From NCBI GenBank assembly GCA_021399435.1, contig JAJTUP010000096.1, positions 159,691-223,690 of the forward strand: a stretch of 64,000 nucleotides of DNA. Reading direction: 5' to 3'. Below the pieces are notes generated by a model. It had not been told where the DNA came from. It saw only the letters and a program-made list of their open reading frames with translations, and made no database searches. The number at the start of each line of letters is the position of its first letter. The stretch's first letter is position 1. This stretch comes from Diaporthe sp. PMI_573. Taxonomy: Eukaryota; Ascomycota; Sordariomycetes; Diaporthales; Diaporthaceae. The position numbers and the translations under genes were made by a program. Of the stretch, positions 32,324-42,795 are shown one piece after another.

Positions 32324-33732
32324 TATATATAATATTAATAAACCTTATTCGTTATAAATCTAGCTAATATAAAAAGAGTTCTTAATATTAAATGGCATAA
32401 ATAAGGTATAGAGTAGGTAGGTGTATCTAAATACTAAAATCAAGGCTATTAAGGAATTTAAACACTTAGTACAAGCTGACATAGTACACTGTGTGTAGGC
32501 GCGCGGCGTAAAGGGATTACGAGATGCCCACCTAATAGAATTTAGGGGTCAGGGGTCCCTGTGGCTCAGCAACGGCTTTTCTGGGTCGACCTCCGCAGAT
32601 AAGGCTTTGCCGCGTTTAATTTTGGCGGGGCGCATGACTACCGGGCGTGTCTGTACGGTCGCAACTGAGCTGACCGCGGCAGCAGGATCCACCTCCATCG
32701 GACCGGAGCTCCCATGGTGGCCAGAAAGACGAGTAATGTCAAGCTTTGTATTAAGGTTGGTTCCGATGTCACTAGCTTGACTAGCTAAGATAGGGCGTTT
32801 GACTCGGGTCGTCAGCTTACCGCCAGCTCGCTCGCATTCGCAAGTCGCAGCCAGCCTTCTTTTTTTTAGGCGGGTGGGGGGGTTATTGCTCGCATGAAGG
32901 AGCCTTGTGTCTATGGCGAGGCAGCTAAATCAATCTCTATCAACGAAAGTAACGCGTTCTTCACAACATCTAGTCCATTATTAAATAAGTAAAAAGTGTA
33001 GAGACAGTTTATACTATCAATTTGAAAGTACGTACCCGAAGACGTACAGAAATTAATGGAGACTAACCGCGCGTTGCGAATAGATAGCGAGGAGAGAAGC
33101 GGTGTATTTGAGAGCGAGCGAGAGCTGAGGGACTCTAGCTTGGTTTGGCTTGACTTGAGTAAGACGCTGGCTATCTGTACACGTAGTTTGAACTCCACAT
33201 AGGATAATCGTTCCACCAACAGGCATTCCAATCTTTACCTAGAGACATCTCCACCCGAAGTCGCTTTTGTTAGCGGATTGAGCAACGCGTGACCTGATCG
33301 GTCCAAAATCATCAACGGAAAGGTTACACAATTTAAAGTTTGGGATGCTTGAAGAGGTGTGGTCTAGAATCAGAGGTCAAGACTCAAGAGTGCCTAGGTC
33401 CCACGGGCCCTCGGTGTCCCAAACTCAGTACCTGCAGGGGCCAAATGCAGGGTTCAATCTAGAATCCGCATAGGACATAGGAAACCTGGGAAATTCCGGG
33501 AACCCGGGTTGGCGCAAACGAGAAGGACAGGGTGGATAGTGTAAGAGCAGCACCAAATGTGGTGCTGAAGTCCAGCCGGCTTGAAGCCCTGAAGCCGTCA
33601 AAGATCTTGCCTGCGTATTCGTCTCACTTGGTAGCACCTGGGCAAAGTATGCTACTTGAATAGCACTGACATATGTTTCCTCTGTACTGGTATGTGACAC
33701 AAGAGCATGCCTTGAGAACACCTCCTTGTAGA
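32324..33732. other. TE-flank region; possible LTR remnant at about 32930-33221
   Basis: On the minus strand a stretch beginning TGTTGGTGGAACGATTATCC at 33221 looks like the start of a fungal copia LTR, with CTCT-rich U5-like sequence following. The far end is not defined. No genes are recognised. Confidence 0.35.
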
Positions 33733-35820
33733 CTAAAAGCGACCCAATCTGACCTCCAGTATTGCAGAGACACCGCTGTTAACCTGTGTAACTGCCTCAG
33801 CAAGAGCTCCATCAAGTTCACCAGCATTTTGGACAATAAACGCCCAGGCCTTTCCGCCTGCCGCTGATTTTGCGATTCCCGAGTAATCTGGTACGGGGGA
33901 AAAGGAAATATTAAGCTCCTCATTCGACTGGCGAGAAGCACATCCGTCAGGGTGCACAAGTGTGACAGAATTTCGGGGAGCATTCCATCCTGCACCAGTG
34001 TCAGATTAGTCCGAGAAGAGAAACCACCTGAAATCTCTGGGAAACAAGGAGGAACGCACCTTTGTTGCTGAGAATGACCGTCAGCGTCGGGATTTTGTAC
34101 CTCATCGCTATCCAGTACACAGTTCCCGGCACCCCGAACAGGTAAGTTCCGTCCCCGACGATTTCGCACACGAAGTTTCCTTTTCCGGTACCTCCGGCCA
34201 TCCAGTCAGCTGCAAGCTTGACTCCCAGTGTCCCACCGCCGGACCAACCTAGGCCGCCGCCGCCGCCATTCACCAAATGACCAGGCTCGTCCACCTGCAG
34301 CTGTTCATACACAGCCATTGCGTTCGTCACTGCCTCCACACACCAGATGGTGTCCTTCGGGCACTCGTGCCGCAGCCGAGAGCAGAGGTATGATACACTT
34401 GGTGGTTCTGTCCTTGGTGGCGGAGCTGCGCGGCTAGCGATGTCTGCCAAGGAGACTTCCTTGGACTGGGCTAATTGCTTCCATCGCGTTGCATACGGTT
34501 CATTTCTCGCAAGGTTTTTGTACTTGTCTTCTGATGCTATGTGGTTGTTTAGTTGGCGAAGTGCAGTCTCGCTGTCGGCCCTAAAGCGTCTGGACGCTGG
34601 GATGTAGTGTACAGCCATGTTACACTTGAGCGGGTCGATGTCGATATGGAGGATCTTTGCATCCTCTTTGGGCTGACATTGGGTGGGGATCCAGGGCACA
34701 TCGCAGTCCAGAACCAGGATGAGATCGGCGTCTACAATGCTCTGATCTCGTCCAATTCGGACGCCAAGTGAAGCGCGGTGAGTGAATGGGAAGCAGACAT
34801 CACTGCCCAACGTATCCATGACCCGGATACCAGGTATGGACTCAACAAGTTTGACAAGTTGTGCGACAGTGGCGTGGTTACGACCGGAGTATCCTGTAAT
34901 AATTAAGGGGTTACTCGCCGCTGCAAAGAGAGAGACGATTTCCTCAACTGCATCAGGTGGGAGAGCTGATGGCGCCACACTGACCCAGGCTTCTGGGTCT
35001 AAATGGTACGGCGTAACATCCTCTTCCATAACCTCACGCGCTCCCACCAGGTAGGACGGCCCCTTTGGGTCGCTTGTTGTAATCTGGAGGGCCCGGTTCA
35101 CGATTTGCTTGACGTTCTTTCCGGTTTTGATCTCTCCGGTATAGCGACAGTATTGGGCGACAATTTGCTTCTGGTCTGGGGCATCCTGCAGCCAGTGTAT
35201 GTATTCTGTCCTTGACCCTCGCATCTCGCCATCTAGCGTGAAGGGCGAGAGACCAGCAAACACCAGGACTGGGCAGCGGGCGACCGATGCGTTATGCATA
35301 GCACAACCCAGCATTTGCGTTCCAACATCAACGTGGACCAGCACGCACTGCGGCTGGCCTGTGAGACGAGCGAAGCCGTCGGCCATACTCATGGCCACCA
35401 TCTGACGAGGATCGTCAAATCAGCATTCTAACATTGCAGGAACCTTCTCTCGTTGGTGCATCGAGGACAATACCGGTACGTACCTCATGTGGACATGTGA
35501 TGATCTTGGGAAACGTTTCGGGGCTGGCCTTGGCAACAGCCTCCATGAGAGCCGGATGGTCCGAACCGAGGTTGGCGAAGACATAGCTGACGCCCGCCTA
35601 CATCGCTATGTCAACGGCGCCTGAAAATCTCCAGGCCCAATGTATGGAGCCTCGATGGATTCTTACCTGCTTCAAAGCTTCGAAAAAGGCATACGAGGCC
35701 GAGTACGGTACCCTAAAGAAGGTTCAAAGGGCACTTCAGTTGATTAATCCGACAACAACACGCCCCATGAGGCGATTTGAACACACTTGGAGATCGGGTT
35801 ACGTACTCCTTCTGGACCAT
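33733..35820 (-). CDS. Thiamine-diphosphate-dependent enzyme (acetolactate synthase/benzoylformate decarboxylase type)
   Basis: An enzyme of the TPP family acting on 2-oxo acids; the exact substrate is uncertain. Five exons, 35820-35807, 35712-35667, 35597-35484, 35401-34060 and 33989-33733, total exactly 591 codons. The N-terminal PYR domain reads VSYVFANLGSDHP and ITCPHEMVAMSMADGFAR; Glu58 of PHE is the expected cofactor-activating glutamate and sits at an exon junction. The central domain (PLIITGYSGR...VDADLILVLDCDVPW) is the nucleotide-fold domain. The C-terminal PP domain has the Mg/TPP motif EIVGDGTYLFG and ILSNKG, joined to WNAP over the last intron. It is divergent from the BBE oxidase gene, 564 bp away. 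It lacks the length and targeting sequence of the housekeeping acetolactate synthase, so a catabolic or secondary role is more likely. Confidence 0.92.
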
Positions 35821-36384
35821 TTTCACTCGTAGTAGTAGTACTGGCGCTTATTAGAAACAAATTCAACACAAAGCCTATCGCAGGAATTCTAATTGGGTGT
35901 TCGTCGGTGACTCGAAATAGCCGTGAATGTACTCAGATACTTAACTGACGCATTTTCATCAAGTCCGCTTGCTATAGGTTCTAATGGGCCGCCGATTGAA
36001 CGTTCTGGAACTGCTTGGTTGACCTCTTCGGAACGGTTCCTAAGTATATGCAAGGTCACCTGGTATGACCCGTTACGACAGACCGAAAGCCGGATTTCCG
36101 GCCCAGGATCTTTGACTACGTGCATGCGAAAAACAAGGAGAGCGCTGCAAAGTTTTTGAATGATTAGTAATGGTAGTAACTTTTGTCATGGATTCGAGAG
36201 ACAAAGTGGCCTGCCCACAAAACCACCGATTTGCTGTTCCGAAACCGATTCCATCAATACGTGGCTAACATTGATTCAGTCCACTCCGATATCTGCTATA
36301 GTAATTAATGACGCGCACTGATGCGACCAATATCAGCTCATCAACACCACAAAAACTTATCCAAGTGTTCTAAGCCAAGTAAAC
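35821..36384. promoter_or_regulatory. Shared divergent promoter region of the TPP enzyme and BBE oxidase
   Basis: 564 bp between two divergent start codons. Such spacing often means co-regulation, but no specific factor site was recognised. Confidence 0.5.
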
Positions 36385-37973
36385 ATGTCAGCTACCTACA
36401 ACACGCGTCCGACATACTCATCTAAGATCCTTGTCAGAGGAAGCGAGGAGTACGAACGCTGCCGCCGAAATAACCCAACGGCTGGGGCTCCGGATCGATA
36501 TCCTCGTGAGATCCACGTCCCACGCACGCCAGACGATGTTGTGAAAGCGTTGCGACGAGCCGCAGAATTGAGGACTATCGTCGGCGTCCGCTCAGGTGGC
36601 CACTTGTTTAGCCTCGGTGCGCTTGTCCATGACGGCATCTTGGTTGACACCGCATGTCTCAATCGGCAAATCGACTACGATGCGCAGACCTAAGAGATCT
36701 CCTTCGGCCCCGCAGTCCGTGTCGAAGAGCTGTCGGCCAAGCTCGCCACGGTCGGAAGATTCTTTCCTCATGGCCATGCTCCAACAGTCGGGTCAGCTGG
36801 CTTTCTCATGGCTGGAGGGCAAGGGTGGTTCGTGCGAGGCTGGGGTGCCACCTGCCAAACATGGATAACCAAAATCCAAGTAGTAGTGCCAGATGGCCGT
36901 GTTGTCACTGCGAGCAAGACAGAAAATCAGGATATTTTTTGGGCTGCACGGGGCAGCGGTCTGGCCTTCTTTGGGGTCATCACCAAGTTCTGGGGCCGTA
37001 CCATTCGTGCTTCGACTCTGTGGGAAAGGACATTTAGCTTCGAGCTGCGCGACAAGTACCGGGAATTAATGACTTGGTTCTTTGAGAAGAGCCAAGAACC
37101 CCCAAGTACTGCACAGATCTTAACTTGACCATCAACTACCCCGAGAAGTATGCCATGGGAGTCGATACAAACGAGATTCCGAAGAACTCGCGCCTCCATC
37201 TGGGTCTGGCCCTGCAGTGCTATGCCGATACGTACAAAGAGGCCAAAGCTCTCCTTTGCGCTTTTGATGACATCCCGTCCGACCTACAACAATGCCTAGT
37301 TGAGATGCGACCGGTGCAGAAGCGCGAGTTCAAAGACATATTCCAGAAGAAGCGGGGGCTCATCGGGGCCGCCAAGGACGAGCGTTGGCAAATCATCAGC
37401 CTCTTGAACGATCCTTCCGTACCCTTGCCACAGGTAAGCTCCCGTGGCTCTTTTAATTCCTTGGGAGTAATATTTACATGCGTACTACAGCTTCTCGATG
37501 CCGTCAAGCCGGCCCTATGTGATCTCCAGACTCGCAGGTCTTCAGCCTTCGTATGTGTCTGCGACATCGTCCCAGACGAGAATGAATCAGCCTTGAGCAT
37601 ACCGCAGCAATACTACATCTCTACCATTACTGGTTGGACAGACACGGGACTTGAGCCGGGAGTCAAGCAGGCTGTGCGCGACCGGTACCGCAGAGCGCTC
37701 CCCGTCTCTTGCGGCACTTACATCGCAGACTACGATGTCACTTGCGATGAGGCTAACGTGAGTCCTTTCCTACCCAAGGTGAATGACTTGTACTTGTGCT
37801 AGTAAGGCCAGAGTTGACATAGCTTTCAGGGTAAGCCCTTGTCTGATGCCGCACTTTCTAGATTTTTGGAAATTCGGAAAGAGTGGGACCCGAATGACCT
37901 GTTTCCAAATTACAAGAAGCTTATTGAGACACAAGATAAGATCAACAAGGCTGCTTTCAGGGCGAATTTGTAA
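36385..37973 (+). pseudogene. Berberine-bridge-type FAD-linked oxidase, disrupted by a stop codon and a frameshift
   Basis: The family oxidises alcohols, sugars or natural products with covalently bound FAD. The N-terminal FAD-binding domain has VGVRSGGHLF (the His of flavin attachment). GHAPTVGSAGFLMAGGQGW lacks the Cys used for bicovalent binding. The C-terminal BBE motif DPNDLFPNY is present. Introns 37434-37490 and 37758-37829 fit consensus. An in-frame TAA at 36691-36693 (after YDAQT) ends the frame. A run of five C at 37099-37103 needs one more base to keep frame; with it the exons sum to 487 codons. The TAA could come from CAA, a CpA change like that in the tannase gene. Everything else is well conserved, so loss is recent or the sequence has errors. 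Confidence 0.87.
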
Positions 37974-38186
37974 ATTTTAGGCCGGATCTACAAGGATTTC
38001 AGACCTTTCTGCTGATTCGTCGGTTGATGCAACAATTGTACCATATGCCAGCTGACTATCATCGGTCTCTTTGCGCGAGCTTAGGTCGCAAAGCTTGTTG
38101 GCCATTGACTTCACGCCTATCGCGGATGTTCCAGCATCCATGGATAGGCTTCTTGCATAAAAGCCAGGTATGGCATATGCGTATTC

Positions 38187-38570
38187 TCAGTAGATATGGG
38201 GTTCACGTGTGTAAATAAAGCGTTGGCGTAGATAGATACGCAGTTCCTTTTTCCAGTGCTTATCGATAGCCGTGAACATATCGTGATCCCAGTGCTCGAA
38301 TTCGATTAAGAACTCGTCAAATAGAGTTTGCCCAGTGGCCCTGGCGTTATACGGATCCGACATAAACATGAGAACACTAGTAGAGGCAAGTTCCGTGGTG
38401 AGAGTATCTTTTGTGACTTCTTTGTCCCACAGGGCTGGATTCACGGAAGTCCACGCCACCGCCGGAACGTCCAATTTGGTCCTCAGCTGGGCGAAGAAGG
38501 AGAGAGCTTCCTCTGACGGCGTGGTCGGAGGAGCGCCGGCCGGCGATCTTGCTTGCGAACCAGTCGCCAT
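38187..38570 (-). CDS. Hypothetical protein, 127 residues
   Basis: I do not recognise the family. The frame from the ATG at 38570 is acidic-aromatic with an Ala/Pro-rich start and a C-terminal half FDEFLIEFEHWDHDMFTAI rich in Trp, Asp and His. It may be one exon of a longer gene, since no further exon could be assigned. It lies just after the broken oxidase on the opposite strand, with low-complexity sequence upstream. Confidence 0.35.
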   Translation of the reverse strand: MATGSQARSPAGAPPTTPSEEALSFFAQLRTKLDVPAVAWTSVNPALWDKEVTKDTLTTELASTSVLMFMSDPYNARATGQTLFDEFLIEFEHWDHDMFTAIDKHWKKELRIYLRQRFIYTREPHIY

Positions 38571-40013
38571 GGCGGTATGGGTATCGTACCCTTACTGCTG
38601 CGACTTCTGACCGGCACAAGTACACTATTCACCCGCAGGTGGTAGCCTTCGGCAAACGGAAGCTATTATTGCGCAGGCTGACTGGTAGAGTTTCCCGGGT
38701 CGTCCCACTTGGGAGCAGAACGGAGGAGTCGCCGCTAACCGAGAGGCCGCCGGTACCGCCGGCACCGCCGTTTGGCAGGTAGTCGGCGACGTTAGTTGCC
38801 GGGAAAAGACGTGAAAGGAAGCCGGAATGGAGTGTAAAGAAGGAGGGCCGCAGGGGCCGCCAGTGGCAGGTAGTTGGTGGCGTCGGTTTGGTCGAAAAGA
38901 AAAGAAGAAAGGCCGGGTTCCGGGGGGGGGGACGGGGGAGGACCTGAAGGAGGGCCGGCCGCCGCCGCCGCCGTTTGGCAGGTAGTTGGCGGCTTCGGTG
39001 ACGAGAAGAAGAGGCCAAAGAAGAGAAGAAAAGGTGAAGAAGATGGCGGAGCCGGTGGAGGGAGCGGAGCCCGCGCCGCCGGGCTAACGGAGCTTGGAGG
39101 AAGGGCGTGAGGGCGAAGAAGAAGGGGAAGACGACGGCACCGCCGTAGCAGGTGACAGACCAGCCTTCTCGGTGTCGTCATCGTCGTCGTCGACTTATTC
39201 GCGTTCTTTGGCAGGTAGTTGGCCTGCTGCTGGTGCTTCTGCCCCTGCTTCCGGGAGATCTTCTCGTTCTCGTTGTCTTCTGGCTGCGCCGGAAGGGGAA
39301 GGTGCAGCCGGATGGGCAGGAAGGCCGTTGGCCGGGCAAGAGCAGCCGCCCCCAGTCGAGAGGGAAGAAGCAACGGTGGTGCGCAAGAAGGAAACGCTCT
39401 AAGCGTCGGCTTTTCCGGCAATAGTGGTTACCGCAAAAGAGGTGCGTGTGGTTCCAGAGGGGTCAGGGCAAGCAGTGGGAGGCAAATCTGCGTATATCGC
39501 AATAGAGTTTGTCTCATAGAAGGCCTCTCGTGCCCCCTGACGGTCTCCGAAACACTTTGGCGACGCTTGGGGCCGCTTAGCGTGCTCGGCAGTGCCTTCC
39601 GTGGGTGCCGAGAGGAGCGTTCCGAGGGTCTTTGCGGGGTTTCTCGAGTGTTTTGGCGTTTCGAGCGTTCTCGAGGGGCTTCTCAAGAGGTTGTCGTTTG
39701 CACGGCTGTGCGTAGAGCGCGATGGAGCGCACTCGTGGTTGATTGACCTTTCCTCGCTTGGTGTATCGGCCGTGGGCGCCCAGGGACGACGAGGAGGTTG
39801 AAGCTGGTTGGTATTGGCCGTGGGCACCCAGGGAGCACCAGAACAACGGTCACAGTAAATTCCCACAAGCTGGGCCTCAGCTTCTTCGTGATGGGCCACC
39901 GTTGGCAGTGGTCGCTTCGAAGAAGGGTTGGCCGTAGCGCAGAAATCGTCACTCGACGGCGTCAACGAGCAGCGAAGCGGTCGGCGGCGACGATGGCGAT
40001 AGAGGTCTGCCTC
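38571..40013. repeat. G/C-rich low-complexity region with a dispersed GGCAGGTAGTTGG motif
   Basis: The 13-bp motif GGCAGGTAGT(T/C)GG recurs at about 38774, 38865, 38977 and 39210, within purine-rich sequence. A near-duplicate of about 28 bp containing GGCCGTGGGC(G/A)CCCAGGGA lies near 39766 and 39813. Long frames on both strands here are composition artefacts (Pro/Ala/Leu- or Gly/Arg-rich). No gene is recognised. Confidence 0.6.
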
Positions 40014-40877
40014 TTAATCCTTGCTATCAGGGGTTGACTTGCAACCACTGATCAGTGTTGGATAGTCTTCCGTACGTACGGGGGAGTTCTTCTCAAGAAC
40101 TGAGTCTAAAATCTCGAATCCCATGGAAATTGTCCCTATGTCACCAAGCAGCAAGTCAGAGACTTTTTGCGGATTGACAGACCACAAGCAGTAAAGCTGA
40201 TGCAGGACAAGATAGAAGTAGTCTTGCATGACACACGCGTGTCGTAGGATGTGAAAGCGAGGCTTCTCGACGAGAGGCTGTAGAGCCTGGTCGCCCCCTT
40301 GTTGATCTATCCGATGATCGATGAAGGAGGCCAAGTCAGCGAAAGTCAAGCCGGCGGCGCCTGCCCGTGGGCTTGGTGCAACTTGACTTTGGGAGGTCAT
40401 CACCACCCCGTCGGAAGGGATCCTTAAATTCGCGCCCTCGACACGTCTCCTCTTGCTGGCAGGGCCTTCCCCAGAAGCTGACGATGACTGCGCCTCTGCG
40501 CGTTCAGACATAACGGTTGGCGAACCTAAGCCGTTCCCACCGTTCACGACCTGGCCCGCATCGTTCTGCTGGGGAGGATTCGAAGGAGCCATGCCTGGCG
40601 AGGCACGTACACCCTCGGAGGGCGTCTCGGTCGTCGCTTGCTCCGAGGCAGCAGTCGGTTCCAAGGTCCCCGCGGCGGCCGCGATGGCGGCCGCGGGGTG
40701 TGCAGGGCGGGAGTTTGAGGCAGTCCGGGGCGATACGGAGTATTGTACAGACTGTCCGGTCGTCTGTTGCTGAGTGGTGGTTGGGATGGGATGGTTACGA
40801 GGATTCGGGCTATCAAGGGGATTCGACAGTGCGGGACTCGGCTCATCGCTAGGTGCTGGTGAGGGCAGCACATTCAC
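40014..40877 (-). CDS. Partial nuclear-type protein with a conserved fungal helical region
   Basis: The open frame has no ATG near its start. A CTACAG acceptor at about 40890 indicates an upstream exon I could not place. The N-terminal 150 residues are Ser/Pro/Thr/Gln-rich with an NLS-like KRRR. The C-terminal part (FADLASFIDHRID, FHILRHACVMQDYFYLVLHQLYCLW) resembles the helical region that precedes the MIZ/SP-RING finger of a fungal protein family. No zinc finger follows: the frame ends 70 residues later and downstream sequence is low-complexity. It may be truncated by rearrangement. Family assignment is tentative. Confidence 0.45.
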   Translation of the reverse strand: MNVLPSPAPSDEPSPALSNPLDSPNPRNHPIPTTTQQQTTGQSVQYSVSPRTASNSRPAHPAAAIAAAAGTLEPTAASEQATTETPSEGVRASPGMAPSNPPQQNDAGQVVNGGNGLGSPTVMSERAEAQSSSASGEGPASKRRRVEGANLRIPSDGVVMTSQSQVAPSPRAGAAGLTFADLASFIDHRIDQQGGDQALQPLVEKPRFHILRHACVMQDYFYLVLHQLYCLWSVNPQKVSDLLLGDIGTISMGFEILDSVLEKNSPVRTEDYPTLISGCKSTPDSKD

Positions 40878-40879
40878 AT

Positions 40880-41744
40880 CTGCAGGAGTCCTGTAGGCAA
40901 AGCAAGTTTAGCATTCAATTTTCAAAGGGCTTATATCAAGAAGGGCTCCTATCATCCCATTCCCGGAGCGCACCATGGATGAGAGGGCGCTTGGTCACGA
41001 CCCGCGCTCGAAGCCGAGACCTCAGCGCAGCGGATGGTTCACCTGGGCGCATACGGGTGTCTTACGTTGGGCGACACCCTTTTCGCCAAGGCTCGGACCC
41101 ACTACACTGCAAATCCACGTGGACCACAAATAAGTGGCCCATCTCTATTACATCCACCTGTTGGCCCTCAGATTACGTAATAATCCACTACACTTGGACC
41201 TGAAAGTGGATGTAATGGAGTGGATTTAGGTGGATTTAGGTACAGGGGGATATTCCCTGACCCTGTACGGTTCATAGTACTTATTTTTGTATATAGTTGC
41301 CTATTAAATCGAGGTACCTGGACCCAAGTTAGCCGAGGTCGATCACCCCTACAGCTAATCTTATAACATTATACGAGAAACTACCCCTATTGAGCGCGTT
41401 TTCTACAGATTTCCTGCTTTGTTTTTGCCAAAAACTTTTTTTTTGACGATGTCAGCCAACCAGCGAGGCCAACCAGGCCAGCAGCAGCTGTCAGATTCTA
41501 ACCTGTTTAGGTAGAGGTGATATATGATCTGGGTCTTGTTCAATGATGTTGTGATCTGTGTGTATATTGTGTCTCTCGCTCCTCGGCGGTCGTTCCCGCT
41601 TCGAGGGGCTGGTTTTGTCATCTAAAAAGTAGGTGCCCCAGGCAGGCTCCTTAACAAAGGGCGGTCCGTGGCGGACCGCTATTTCCTTGGGTCTCACCAC
41701 CGTACCGTTACATCTGACAGCAGCAGCTCGAAGACCGTCTTTTT
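40880..41744. other. Intergenic region with a partly palindromic patch
   Basis: 41095-41245 contains repeated and inverted GTGGAT(G/T)TA and TCCAC(C/T)T motifs suggestive of a small MITE remnant. The palindrome CGGTCCGTGGCGGACCG lies at 41662-41678. No genes are recognised. Confidence 0.4.
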
Positions 41745-41946
41745 TGTCACGGCCAGCGCGAGATGCAGCATGGGAGCTGGGTCTATTGGCGCTATCAACG
41801 AATATTCTAAGCTGAGGAGAGGAAAAGAAAAGGGGAGAGCGAAGCTCTGGCGGTCCCTGGCTCGCGAAGTCTTGACGCGACTGTGGGGCTAAGGGTTAGG
41901 GTCCTTGTGACGGCCAGAGGGCTTGCCTACCGTGGCTGCCGTCACA
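41745..41946 (+). repeat. 202-bp dispersed repeat, copy 3
   Basis: Same termini as copy 1. Together with copy 4 it forms an inverted pair around a 184-bp AT-rich spacer. Confidence 0.88.
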
Positions 41947-42130
41947 GATTCCGCCCACTCAGCCACACCAAAACAACCTATTATATCTCCACCATTTTGA
42001 GCCCAATTATTATAAATTTTAATATACTTATAGATTAAGTATACTCCAATCTATATAAAATATTTCAGAAATTATAGCTACTTATCTTACTAGTGTAAAT
42101 GTAGAGTATCTTAAATTATACTCTAACTAT

Positions 42131-42332
42131 TGTGACGGCAGCCACGGTAGGCAAGCCCTCTGGCCGTCACAAGGACCCTAACCCTTAGCCCCACAGTCGC
42201 GTCAAGACTTCGCGAGCCAGGGACCGCCAGAGCTTCGCTCTCCCCTTTTCTTTTCCTCTCCTCAGCTTAGAATATTCGTTGATAGCGCCAATAGACCCAG
42301 CTCCCATGCTGCGTCTCGTGCTGGCCGTGACA
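42131..42332 (-). repeat. 202-bp dispersed repeat, copy 4 (inverted)
   Basis: Inverted relative to copy 3 and nearly identical to it, sharing the GAGGAAAAGAAAAGGGG tract that differs in copies 1 and 2. The pair could fold into a very stable hairpin. Confidence 0.88.
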
Positions 42333-42795
42333 CTAAGTGGGGCTCCCAACCGCTCTGGGTTGATTTGCAAGTATCCCGACCGAGCCGTCGTATCCATACG
42401 GCGGTACCCACTGGTGGTAGCCGGGGTATGAGCTCTTTGAGAGGCCGCGCCTGAGACGCGGCCACGGACATCGGACAGCCGAACGAAGCGAATGAGGTGC
42501 CCGGCGGTTGGTTCATCCCCGAGGCACGAGGCTCAACATATGAACGCACTCTGCATAGATATGCGTCAGGTCTTCATGCTATAGTCTATAAAGTCTCGAA
42601 GCCGAAGCTGATCTAAGGCACCTTGGAATAACCTCCGAACCAGACTTGTGGGGAACATCTGGAGGCCCGACGAACCAACACAGAGCCCTGTACTTTGGGA
42701 TAAATTGCCATTGCGCTTTTTTCTCGTCTTCATAACTCTTCTTCTGGTTGACTCCGTTACAGCCGTTAGAGACGATATCTCCAACTTCTTTCTCC

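Noticed and set aside
38792..39421. 209-codon Pro/Leu/Ser-rich minus-strand frame
   Set aside because: Pure low-complexity composition with a GGCAGGTAGTTGG repeat; no conserved segment.
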